Shown: positions 22,571-33,870 of the stretch, in pieces
Numbering within the stretch: position 1 is the stretch's first letter
How the letters are laid out: the number at the start of each line of letters is the position of its first letter
Assembly (NCBI GenBank): GCA_011799875.1
Contig: CM022301.1
Location: 84,835,667-84,899,666, forward strand
Direction: 5' to 3'
DNA length: 64,000 nucleotides
Source of the DNA: Thinopyrum elongatum
Taxonomy: Eukaryota > Streptophyta > Magnoliopsida > Poales > Poaceae
The notes under the pieces: generated by a model
Database searches by the model: none
Told to the model about the DNA's origin: nothing
What the model saw: only the letters and a program-made list of their open reading frames with translations
Translations under genes and position numbers: made by a program

Positions 22571-24214
22571 TGATACATCTCCAACGTATCTATAATTTAT
22601 GAAGTATTCATGCCATGTTTACAACAATTCTATATGGTTTTGGTATGATTTGAATGGAACTAACCCGGACTGACGCTGTTTTCAGCAGAACTACCGTGGT
22701 GTTGTTTTTTGTGCAGAAATAGAAGTTCTCCAAATGCAACGAAACTTTTTGACGATTTTTTTGGAACCACTAGAAGCTTTGTGGGAGGACCAGAAGGTGA
22801 AGGAGGTGAGCACAACCCACCTCGGCGCGCATGGTCCCTTGCCCGTGTGCAGCTGGGTTGTAGTCACCTCGAAGCCCATCTTCGCGTGAAACCGACACCA
22901 AAAATCCTATAAATACAGAAACCCCCCAGAAATAACCCTACATCAGAAGTTCCACTGTCGCAAGCCTCTGTAGCCATGAAAAACCAATATAGAGCCCGTT
23001 TCGGCACCCTGCTAGAGGGGGAAATCATCACCGGTGGCCATCTTCATCATCCCGACGGCCACCATGATGAGGATGGAGTAGTCCACCCTTGGGGCTGAGG
23101 GTTTGTATCAGTAGCTATGTGTTTAATCTCTCTCTCTCTCTTGTGTTCTTGAGTTGGCATGATCTTGATGTATCGCGAGCTTTGTTAATATAGTTGGATC
23201 ATATGGTGTTTTCCCCTCTCTATCTTGTTGTGATGAATTGAGTTTTCCCTTTGAGATTTCGTTCTTATCGGATTGAATACTTTTATGAATTTGAGAACAC
23301 TTGATGTATGTCTTGCTATGAATACCCGTGGTGACAATGGGGTATCATATTGATTCACTTGATATGTGTTTTGGCACTCAACTCGCAGATTCCCAAGGTG
23401 ACATTGGGGTAATCTATGCATAGGGGTTGATGCACGTTCTCGTCTTTGTTTCTCCAGTAGAAATCTTGGGGCACTCTTGGAAGTTCTTTATGTTGGATTG
23501 AGTATTATGAATATGAAATTGTTTGATGCATATCATATAATCAACTCATGGATACTCGTGGTGACATTGGAGTATCTAGGTGACATTAGAGTTGAATGAT
23601 GTGTATCATATGGTGTTATTTTAGTAGGAACTCTTGGATATATCGATCGGTGTTGCTTTAGAATGAACTCTTGGATAGATCGATCGAAAAGAATAACTTG
23701 GAGGTGGTTTCGTACCCTACAAACAATTTCTTATGTTCTCCGCTACATAAGAACTTTGGAGTGATTCTTCATCGCATGTTGGTGGATGGTTATATGATCC
23801 AATTATATTAGCATTGTTGAGAGATTGCACTAGCGAAAGTACGGACCCTAGGTCTCATTTTCAAGCATTGCAATACTGTTTGTGCTCCGTTTTATCAATT
23901 GCTACCTTACTGTTTTTTATTGTTACTATTACAAAAATCAATATCTACTATCCATATTACACTTGTATCACCATCTCTTCGCCGAACTAGTGCACCTATA
24001 CAAATTACCATTGTATTTGGTGTGTTGGGGACACAAGAGACTCTTTGTTATTTGGTTGCAGGGTTATTTGAGAGAGACCATCTTCATCCTACGCCTCCCA
24101 CGGATTGATAAACCTTAGGTCATCCACTTGAGGGATAATTGCTACCGTCCTACAAAACTCTGCGCTTGGAGGCCCAACACGAGTCTACAAGAACAAGTTG
24201 TGTATTAGACATCA
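22571..24214 (+). repeat. LTR-D (1644 bp)
   Basis: It starts TGATACATCTCCAACG and ends TTAGACATCA. It shares only its first bases with the E1 LTRs and otherwise differs. A TATA-like CCTATAAATACAG near 22908 probably drives transcription. It contains a short TC run near 23130. Confidence 0.82.
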
Positions 24215-24224
24215 AGCTCTTTCC

Positions 24225-24242
24225 TGGCGCCGTTGTCGGGGA
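24225..24242 (+). other. D primer binding site (tRNA-Asp type)
   Basis: TGGCGCCGTTGTCGGGGA differs at one position from the complement of the plant tRNA-Asp 3' end. It lies ten bases after LTR-D. Confidence 0.8.
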
Positions 24243-24340
24243 GGTGAGTGCTTGAAGGTATATCTTTAGATCTTGCAATTGAATCTTTTAGTTTCTTGTT
24301 TTATCACTAGTTTGGTTCATAAAAGAAAACTACAAAAAAA

Positions 24341-26365
24341 ATGGAATTGAGGTGGTCTCATATTATTCATCTTTATCATGTATTTCTTGAAAATGATGGA
24401 AAGGAAAATTATGCTCAATTGATAGAAGAAGAATTCAATGAAATGATTGGCATGAATGATGAGCATGATTGCAATGTTATTAGTATGAATTCTATGAATA
24501 TCCAAAATGCTAATGATGATTGCACAAGTCATCAAAAAAATGTTTCTTATAAGCATGTCAATTTTTGTGGAGTGGAAAGCCTTTGTGAAGACATGCCTTA
24601 TAGGGATGATAGATTTTGTAAGAAGCATAAACATGATAGAACCAATTTTTTGCTCAAAGTGATAGATGCATTTGCTACAAAATTATGTTCTCTTTATCCT
24701 ATTACTTGTGAACTTTGCAATAAAGTTGGTCAACTTAATTTCCAATGCATGCTTTTTCATGATCAAATCGTGTCCAAATATTGCAATAACTTGATCACCC
24801 TTGAACTTTATAATGAACTTTGTTTATTTTTGGGGTGTGAAGAATTGTCACATAAAAATGGTTGGTTTAAAGCATTCATATTCACAGACCATGCTGAAAC
24901 TAATTGGAAAGAAATCCATATGTTTTGCATGGTAAATTGCAATGAGAATTCTTATATTGCCAACTATAGAAAGCCGGGAAAACCAATAGAATATAAAAGG
25001 AATTCTAATGAAAGGGTAAAGATTTCTACTTTTCGTCCTATTGTTTCTCATGATGAAATAGGTGACGAGAAAGAGCTCCCTATTCAACCAATCTCATCAA
25101 TAAGAATCTCGGAGAAATTAATTAAACCTACACATGATGTGGTGAAGAAGAAGAAAAGAAGAAAGAGTAGAGGTAAAAAGGTATCTCTCCCAAATAATGT
25201 TGCTCCTATTATTGTTGTGCCTCATGAAAATGAATCAAAAATAATTGTGGAAGATGATGCACTTGATGATGATATTGCTTCTTTGTCTTATGGCACAATG
25301 TCTAAAATAACTATTGATGATGATTTTGGTATGCCTATTACTTGTTGTGATGATTATGATTGGGAAGATAATGATACTTCTTATAATCTTGAAAATCTTT
25401 TTGGCACCAACTTGGGAAATTATGATGATAATAATTGTTATACTATTGGTGCTATTCATACTATTAATGATGAGAGTGATTATGCTTATGATATGCCAAG
25501 CCACAAGCTTGGGGATGCTATGTTTGATGAGAATGACATGTTTGAGAATTTATTTGCTGCAATTAATGTTTGTCCCAAGCTTGGGGATGCTATGCCTAAT
25601 GAAGATGATCTTTTTAGTCTCCCTACTTTGAATGATCAAATTTGTGATGATGATTGCATGCCTCCTATTTATGATGATTACAATATTTATGAAACTGGGT
25701 TTGGAAGAGTGTCAACTTTAGATAATATTTATCCCACTATTTTGGAGGGTGTTGAATCTTATTATAATGGCAAAAGTGGATTTGGAGAGGTCATGACTTT
25801 ATTTAGTAATGATTCCACTATTCCAGAAGAGGTCTCAATTGACTATGATGAGAACAAAGTTGCTACTTATGATGATTATTGTGATGATACTTATGTTATA
25901 AAAAGTAGTGATAATTATTGTCATAATTTTGAATATCATTTTACTGAACATTACTCTTTTAATGTGGAAACAATTTATAGTATTCGAGTTTCCTATGATA
26001 CTCCCATTATTATGAATGAGAATAAAATTGCTTATGTGGAGAGTAATAAATTTTTTATGTATGTGGATCATGAAAATAATGCTTTGTGTGATAGTTATAT
26101 TGTTGAATTCATTCATGATGCTACTGAAAATTATTATGAGATAGGAATATATGCTTCTACATATTTCAATAATATCAAGTTTCCTCTCTATGTGTTGAAA
26201 GTTTTGAAGTTGCACTTGTTTTGCCTTCCTATGCTAGTTGATTCTTGTTCCCATAACTTGTTTGCTCACAAAACATCTATGCATAGGAATTGGGTTAGAC
26301 TTAAATGTGCTAGTCATATGCTTCATGATTTTCTCTTTGTGTTTCAATTCTTATCTTTTATGTGA
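24341..26365 (+). CDS. uncharacterised 674-aa protein of non-autonomous element D
   Basis: This is the longest uninterrupted frame in the window, about 100 bases after the primer site, so it occupies the gag-pol position. No Gag, protease, polymerase or integrase motif is visible. Features seen are a Cys/His group (C123, C126, C136, H140, C148), a strongly basic cluster VKKKKRRKSRGKK near 268-280 that could act in nuclear import or RNA binding, and an Asp/Asn-rich acidic part from about 304 to 600. A repeat, KLGDAM, occurs at 389-394 and 413-418. The DNA encoding KLGDAM is the AAGCTTGGGGATGC motif that recurs elsewhere in these elements. An open frame of this length within a decayed nest suggests recent insertion or past selection. 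Function unknown. Confidence 0.6.
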   Translation: MELRWSHIIHLYHVFLENDGKENYAQLIEEEFNEMIGMNDEHDCNVISMNSMNIQNANDDCTSHQKNVSYKHVNFCGVESLCEDMPYRDDRFCKKHKHDRTNFLLKVIDAFATKLCSLYPITCELCNKVGQLNFQCMLFHDQIVSKYCNNLITLELYNELCLFLGCEELSHKNGWFKAFIFTDHAETNWKEIHMFCMVNCNENSYIANYRKPGKPIEYKRNSNERVKISTFRPIVSHDEIGDEKELPIQPISSIRISEKLIKPTHDVVKKKKRRKSRGKKVSLPNNVAPIIVVPHENESKIIVEDDALDDDIASLSYGTMSKITIDDDFGMPITCCDDYDWEDNDTSYNLENLFGTNLGNYDDNNCYTIGAIHTINDESDYAYDMPSHKLGDAMFDENDMFENLFAAINVCPKLGDAMPNEDDLFSLPTLNDQICDDDCMPPIYDDYNIYETGFGRVSTLDNIYPTILEGVESYYNGKSGFGEVMTLFSNDSTIPEEVSIDYDENKVATYDDYCDDTYVIKSSDNYCHNFEYHFTEHYSFNVETIYSIRVSYDTPIIMNENKIAYVESNKFFMYVDHENNALCDSYIVEFIHDATENYYEIGIYASTYFNNIKFPLYVLKVLKLHLFCLPMLVDSCSHNLFAHKTSMHRNWVRLKCASHMLHDFLFVFQFLSFM

Positions 26366-26410
26366 GGATCATTGAAATCATCATGCCTAGCTAAAAAGGC
26401 ATTAAAGAAA

Positions 26411-26435
26411 AGCGCTTGTTGGGAGACAACCCAAC
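26411..26435 (+). other. conserved hairpin after the D ORF stop
   Basis: AGCGCTTGTTGGGAGACAAC, starting about 45 bases after the stop, forms a six-pair GTTGGG/CCCAAC stem with loop AGACAA. It matches 17496-17518 almost base for base although the two ORFs are unrelated. Confidence 0.55.
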
Positions 26436-28561
26436 ATTTATACCTACTGTTTTTGTGTGTTCACATGATAGGCTACTGTAGTAATCATTTTTTATAGCTT
26501 TTGTTTCAATAAAGTACCAAGTAAAGCGTTTGGGATAGTGTGGATGATAGTTGACTTGATTCTGTGCAAAAACAGAAACTTTTGTGCCCAGTAACAGAAT
26601 TGTTAAAAATCACTGGCGCGTCAAAAAATTCTGAATTTTTTAAAGTTTATGGGTATACAAATTTTCTACGTTTTACTAATTTTTTGAGAATTTTTGGAGT
26701 GACATAAGTATGACATTAATTCAGATCTTTACAGACTGTTCTGTTTTTTTAGAGATTCTGTTTGCAATGCATAGTTTGCTTGTTTTATGGTTTCTATGGC
26801 TTATATTGCTTAATATAAATTGTGGAAATTCTAGAGTACAGTAGGAATTTTGTGAGAACTATTATTAATCTTGTATTTGACAGTACCCAAGTGAATGATT
26901 TGTTTTATCATACTAACCCATCTCACGAAGTTCCGTTAAGTTTTGGGTGATTGAAGTTTTCAAGTTTTGGGTGAGATATCGACATGAGGAGAATAAGGAG
27001 TGACAAGAAGCTAAGCTTGGGGATTCCCAAGGCACCCCCAAGGTAATATTCAAGGAAGATCCAAGCAACTAAACGCATCCCCTCTTTCATCTCCAACATT
27101 ATCGGTAACCTTACTTGGAGCTATATTTTTATTCGTCACATGATATGTGTTTTGCTTGGAGCATCATTTTATTTTACTTGGATTTTCTTGCTGGTATTTA
27201 GAATAATGTTTTCCATCTTTTGTTTCAATAAAAATGTCAAGTATAGCCTTTGCTATGCTTATTTTGCAAGTCTATATGTGGCTGTTTGAAGACAGCAAGT
27301 TGCACGCTAGTGCGTGAATTCTTGAGAAAAGTCAGGATGTGATAAAATGTTGATTTTTTTTTGCACAACAATCTATGATAAATTTTCTACAGTGTACTAA
27401 ATGTTCAGCACTTTTTGGAGTTAGGGAAGTATGAGGATAATTGCACTCTTTATAGACTGTTCTGTTTAGACAGATTGTTGTTATGTTTGCATTGTTTGCA
27501 TATGTTTGCTTGTTTAATGATTCTATTTAAGGATGGAAGTATTAAATATGCAGAGACATTCCGTATGCAATGCTAAATAATAATTTTAGTGATTTTTTAC
27601 AGTAGAGAATGATAAGGTGTTGCATTGATTCATACTAACTTTTCTCACAAGTTCTTGCTGAGTTATGTGTGGATGAAGTTTTTAAGATTTAGGGAAACCG
27701 TGATATAAAAGGAATTAAGGAGACGCAAAAGCTCGAGCTTGGGGATGCCCAAGGAATCCCAAGATAACATTTCAAGAAGTCTCAAGCATCTAAGCTTGGG
27801 GATGCCCCGGTAGGCATCCCACCTTTCTTCATCAACAATTATCGGTTAGCCTTGGTTGAGCCTAAGTTTTTGCTTCTTCACATGATGTGTGATATTCTTA
27901 GAATGTCATTTTATTTTGGTTTGCTTTCTATTTTAATAAAATACTTAGATATGAAACTTTTAAATAAGAGAGAGTCCTCAAATAGCTACCTATTTACTTA
28001 ACTACGCATTTGATCTTCACTTATATCTTTTTGGAGTAGTTTGTCATTTACTCTCATGCTTCACTTAGATTATTTTGAGAGTTGAAATTTTTGAAGAAAT
28101 ACTTATGCTCTCGTGCTTCACTTAAATTTATTTGAGAGCTTGTTAGTAGCAATGGTAATATATAAATTTAGTCCCAAAGTGATGGATGTTCAAGAAGGAT
28201 ATAATAAAAACTTTCATGTAGATCATTGGATATGATAAGTTTGATTCCTTGCAATAGTTTTGCGATATGGAGATAATAATATGTGAGTCATGTTGGTAAG
28301 TAATTATACTTTAGTAAGAATATTGGTGTTAATGTTTGTGATTCCCTATGCAAGCACGAAAGTCAATAGTTATGCAATGAAATTACATCCTACTTGTGCA
28401 TTATTCGGTGTTAGTTATGTTTAATGCTTGTTTATGATCGTTTTTGTTTCTTGTCTGGTCGCTTCTCAATCTATTTGCTAGCCTTCATTTGTACTAAGCG
28501 GGAATACTACTTGTGCATCCAAACTCCTTAAACCAAGTTGTGCCAAATGAGTCCACCATAC
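26436..28561 (+). repeat. D noncoding region with diverged duplicate modules
   Basis: Two related modules, about 26480-27180 and 27220-27920, share ordered landmarks: a TTTTTGGAGT stretch, GACTGTTCTGTTT, an AAGCTTGGGGAT motif and TCACATGAT.TGTG. E1 carries one further relative at about 17560-18280. The last 570 bases follow E1 18400-19030. AAGCTTGGGGAT-type motifs lie at 27013, 27735 and 27792. Confidence 0.55.
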
Positions 28562-31500
28562 TGTAACACCCCATGTCATTAGCCACAGTAATCACTTTTG
28601 ATAATGACAAGTCAGCTAGATTAACAGTGCATAATCATCATTTGCATCATATTGCATTTCAACTCCTAGTTCAAACTTCAATTAAATTCAAAGTGGAAAA
28701 TAAAAATTGTTCAAATCAGGAACTAAAATGTTCATTAAATAACAAATATTCCAGAGACAATGCTAAAATTGTAACCAACATTTAATAAATAAATTAAGTG
28801 ACTCTAATAGTGTCAAAACAGCAATATTTAATCCCATTTAGTTTTATAAAATTGCAAATGAAATGATATGAACTCAAAACCATTTTATGGCATTAGTAGA
28901 TGTTACAGTGGAGTTTTGTGGCTAGTTCACATATTTTACAAAACTAAATATGAGGCCACACATTATTGCAAAAACAGAGACAAAAGAAAGACAGAAAAGA
29001 AAACAGAAAAGAGAAAAGAAGAAAAGAAATATAGAAAAGAGCGCACCGCCACTTGGGCCTAAGTCAGCACAGGCGGCCCAGCCCACCGCCTGCCGTCCCC
29101 CACCTCGCGCTGTTCACCCCCCCCCTCTCTGTCGTCTCCACAGTGACCCCGCACGCGCGCTCACCCCTGCCCCCCCTCTACTGCTCGACACCGCGCCCCG
29201 CCGCTCGCCGTGGGTGGATAAGGGCCCCCCTGGCTCCCCACTGAACCCTCTCCATCGCCTCTCTTCTCTCTCCCTTGAGCTCACCGTACGCCATGGCCGC
29301 GCCCCCGTGAGATCTCGCGGTCACCGCATCCCCCGTGTCCTATCTCCTTGTCCGGCAGCACCGTGGGCGTCTGCTCCTTCGACTCCCGCACTCCACCGGG
29401 CCGGGACGCACTGCAACCTCCTCCCCGAGCTCGCCTTCGTCTTCGGCACCGACGGCTTCTTCCGGTCGACGCCGACCTCCCCACGCCTCGCCGGCCCCCT
29501 CTACGAGTTCCCTGTGAGCGCACGCATCTTCCCCCTCTCTTCCGAGCTCGATTCCGAGCTCGCGCGCATGTTTTTCACTATGGCCATAGCCGCGCCACCG
29601 CCTGGCTCGTCGTCCGGCCAACTCCGATGACCCCTTCGTCCGGCCGATGCCCCCACTGGATGCGCGGCTTCGCGCCCATCCGAATGGACCAAGCCCCGCC
29701 GCAAATGGCCGCCCGTAGCGCGTTCCGGTGAGTCGCCGCCGCGTGCTGTGGCGTCGGCGTTTAAACGTCGGCCAACACTGTTCACCGGGCCCGCCTGTCA
29801 GCTAGTTAGATTAGGGTTAATCTGTGTTTAGTTAAGTTAAATAGCCGCTGACATGTGGGGCCCCTGTAAAAATAACGTTTGGATTGAAACATGTCACTGA
29901 CACGTGGGCCCATGCACTATAGCAATTAATTAAATCCTAATTAAGCCTGTGTCACTGACTAACAGGGCCCACATGCTAATTAAGCCCTTTTAGTTAAATT
30001 AACTCACTTTATTAAGCTACTGTGTATGACATGTGGGACCCAGAGGGACCCACACGTCAGGTTTGACCTGGTCAGCTGGGTTTGACCTGCCGACGTCACA
30101 TTGATGTCATGCTGACATCATCATTTACTATTCTGGATCATTCGAATTTAAATAAATAATTAAATTCCATAAAATGATTAAATCTTTAGAAAATCATATA
30201 AAATAAACCGTAGCTCAGATGAAAATAATTTATATATGAAAGTTGCTCAAAATTTCGAGACGAATCAGAATACGTGGTCCGTTCATCTGTCAGGTGCCCC
30301 TAGCTAGGTGAACATGGAACTTTTTGCCTATTTTAGATAAATGAATAGTGCTCAACTTTAATAAAATAATTCCGAATAAATTCCTAAATTAACTAAATCA
30401 TTTAGTTAGGCAGTAGAACGCCTTTGCATATCATTTAGACATGTCATGCATATTGTTTGCATTTTTGCCATGTATTTATTGTTTCTTCCCCCCTCCTCTC
30501 TCGATAGACGCCGAGACCGATGTCGTTGCAGCTGGGTACGACTACGCTCCAGACGAGCAGCCCGTTGACGACCCCTCTTTCTTGCCAGAGCAACCAGGCA
30601 AGCCCCCCCCCCCCTTGAGCTCCGATATGCCCATTCCAATTGCTCCTTTCTCCTGCTTGCATTAGATTTTGCTACTATTAAATGTTTGCTCCTATTCTGA
30701 TGCATAGCCTGCTTTTGTAACCTGTTTAATGTTACCTTACCTGCCTATGTTCAACTGCTTTGTATAGGTTGGTAGTGAACCATCAGTGACCCCCACCACC
30801 TTACCCTTGTTGCCCCTGCTTGATCATCGACGACTCGATCAATGTGATCGTCGACCAGAGACCGATACATCACCTCACCCCCCTTAGTTGTACGACTCTG
30901 CATAGTAACTATCGAGTGCCGAGGGTGATACCTCGTAACGCACTCCTGATGAACACTCTGCAGTGTAGCTGTTCGGTCGTGGTCATCGAGGGTGATTCCT
31001 CCTTCTCCACTTCCGATACAACTCTGTCGTGCAACCCCTCAGTGTGAACCTCGAGGGTGATGCCTCATACGTTCACCCTGATGTTTTCATCGAGTGGAAT
31101 CGACCGAGGGTGATTCCTCGGGGTTTCCCCCTTGATGTTATGACCACCCGGTTACTTTGACCTTTGTTACAGGCGGGTCGACCCGGATGGGTACCCGCAG
31201 GGGGATCTATGATGTTGGGTGTGCCGGAAGGGCACTCGAGTGTGATATTGTGGCGGAGCTTCAGAAGCTCTGATTGTCTCCGCGTGTTACTAAATGAGCA
31301 TATCGGATTTGGGTGTTTGATCTGAGTGGGTCGACGTGCCCTGTACGCACTACCACCACGCGGGATAATGGTTTATGGGGCCCTCTGCGATGTATGTTTC
31401 TCCCGAAAGCTCTTCAGACGTTACGGTTCACCGTGCGGGCTGATTGTCGGGAATGGGCTGGATACTTCACTGGCGAGTTCAGTGTCGCGCCTGCACCCCG

Positions 31501-32321
31501 GCCAGTCTCGCAATGCGCAGGGTGCCCAAGGCGATGGCCCAAGACCTCTGGGTGCATAGGTTAGTCCGGCGTGCTGACCTCTCTGCTGAGCCTAGGTAGG
31601 GCGCTGCTTCGTGTCGATCTCCCGAGGACTGGAATTACCCAGCAAGTGTGTCCGACCAGAGGTGATCGAGCGTGCTGGGTAACAGTAGTGCACCCCTGCA
31701 GGGATGAATAATCTATCGATAGCCGGTCCTATGGTAAAGGACGCTCAGTTTGTGTATCCCGATCTACTACTTGAACTGGATACTTGTTACTTAATTGAAG
31801 CTTCGGGATCGCTTTCTCGCAGGGAGTCGAGGAAGGATCTCTAGGCTTTGCTTCAACATGTTTGCTTAATAAAATGCTATTCTACTCTCTTCTATTGCTG
31901 CAAGATGGTGGCTCGTGAAGATATTTGAAGATGCTAGTCTTCGATAGGACTAGGCCTTCTCTCTATTCTGGCATTTCTGCAGCCCAGTCCACCTATACAG
32001 CCTTTCCTCTTTGATAATGTTGCATATGTAGTGTAGATCCTTGCTTGCTGAGTACTTCGGATGAGTACTCACGGTTGCTTTGTTACTTCTTTTTCCCCAT
32101 ACCCCACTTTGATGATACATCAGACGATGGAGCCCCGGAGCCAGATGCCACCACAGGAGCTTACTACCAGGAGGGTCCAGACATCACATACTACTGGATC
32201 GAGCCAGCCGACCAAGAGTAGGATCGGAGGCTCCCAGGCAGGTGGCCTACGCCGATCGATCTAGAGTCATTGTTTGTGCTAGCCTTCTTAAGGCAAAACC
32301 TTGTCTAACTATGTCTGTACC
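28562..32321 (+). mobile_element. F: long TGTAACACCC-type LTR, 3' truncated
   Basis: TGTAACACCCCATG starts at 28562 within element D. The 3.76 kb that follow contain AT-rich and very GC-rich blocks (29040-29760, where proline/arginine-rich ORFs appear on both strands by composition) but no protein domains. This matches the long LTRs of large retrotransposon derivatives (Sukkula/Erika-like, from memory). The end lacks a CA terminus. The text changes to E1 sequence at 32322, so the right end is deleted. A run of C lies at 30607-30618. Confidence 0.55.
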
Positions 32322-33870
32322 CACCTATTTGAGAGAGCCAAAATTATGCTATGATTTGTTAGAATTTCTCTATGTGCTTCACTTAAATTTTTTGAGCAAT
32401 GGAATTGCTCTACTGCTTCACTTATATCTTTTTGAGCACGGTAGTGCTTTAATTTTTGAAGAAATTCTCTCATGCTTCACTTATATTATTTTGAGAGACA
32501 AATTTTTTTATGCTCATGTTCTTCACTTAAATTTGTTTGAGCTTGTCAAAAGCAATTGCAATATATGAAATTAGTCCCAAAGTGATAGATATTCAAGAGG
32601 GATATAATAAAAACCTTCATGAAGATCATTGGGCAAAATAAACTTGATTCATTGTAATAGTTTTGAGATATGATGATAGTAATATATGAGTCATGTTGGT
32701 GAGTAATTATGCTTTAGTAAGAATATTGGTGTTAAGGTTTGTGATTCCCTATGCAAGCACGAAAGTCAATAGTTATGCAATGAAATTACATCCTACTTGT
32801 GGTGCATTATTCGGTGTTAGTTATGCTTAATGCTCGTTTATGAGAATTTTTGTTTCTCGGTTGGTTGCTTCTCAATCTATTTGCTAGCCTTTCCTTGTAC
32901 TAAGTGGGAATCCTACTTGTGCATCCAAAATCCTTAAACCCAGTTATGCTATATGAGTCCACCATACCTACCTATATGCGGTATTTCTGTGCCGTTCTAA
33001 GTAAATTTGTATGTGCCAACTCTAATTTTCAAAATGAATTTCCTTTTTGTGTGCCCGTACCGCTCATGCAGCGGCAGGCGGTGGCCAATATTTTTCCATG
33101 CTATATGTGTTATTCTCAATATGAGTGTTTATTCACTTGTCACTGCACAAGAGTGTGGCGGAAATAGGGATGCCTAGTCCCGAAATGAAAAAGAAATTTA
33201 CTTTATGTTGTAAAATAATAAATTCCTTGGAAAGTGTTGGTATGGAAGGCACCCGTGGATATGGCTAGCCATGGATTGTGAAAGAATGGTGGAAAAAGGA
33301 ATAAACTTTATTTTATGTTTGGGAACCACCTATGATGTATCTAGCAAGGAAAGTATTGGGAATTACTCGGTCATTTTCGTTGACAGGAAAAGCATGCCTC
33401 TCAAAATATTTTATCTCTCAATTTAAGCTTTGAGCTCTGGCATCTCTACAAATCTCTGCTTCCCTCTGCGAAGGGCCAGTCTATTTACTTTTATGCAATT
33501 TTTATTTTTATTTGAGTCTCCATCTTCTCTTATAAAGCACCAACTAGGGAGCACAATGATCATACTTGTGCGTTGGATGTAGTTAATATTCGAGTTTGTT
33601 TCGTGAATGGATCAATGATTGAGCATGATGGGCTAGGGATAACTTTCTTTAGTGTTGATATTTCGAAAGACATGGTTGCTTGTTGTATGCTTGAGTATTG
33701 AACTCTTCATGTCAAATTAGACTATTTCTTTGAACCATCTAAAAGTCCAAATGTCCATGCTACAAAAGAAAACAATATGTGATGAACATGTCAGGCAGCA
33801 TTCCACATCAAAAAATCTGTTTTTATCATTTACCTACTCGAGGACGAGTAGGAATTAAGCTTGGGGGTGC
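32322..33870 (+). other. E1 internal 3' region, second copy
   Basis: It begins CACCTATTTGAGAGAGCC, equivalent to 18336, and follows the first copy to the polypurine tract AAGCTTGGGGGT (33857-33868) directly before LTR-C. It is noncoding. Confidence 0.8.

Larger units (their letters stand above)
22571..28561 (+). mobile_element. D: non-autonomous Gypsy-like LTR element, 3' LTR missing
   Basis: The parts in order are the 5' LTR (22571-24214), a tRNA-Asp-type primer site (24225-24242), a 674-residue ORF (24341-26365), a conserved hairpin and a long noncoding region containing two diverged copies of a module of about 740 bp. The noncoding region is related to that of E1. The element is broken at 28561 by the long LTR F, and no 3' LTR-D copy exists in the window. 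No protease, reverse transcriptase or integrase is present. Confidence 0.8.

Noticed and set aside
28950..29785. Several Pro/Arg-rich ORFs on both strands
   Set aside because: They lie in the GC-rich part of the long LTR F, overlap in several frames and show no domain.
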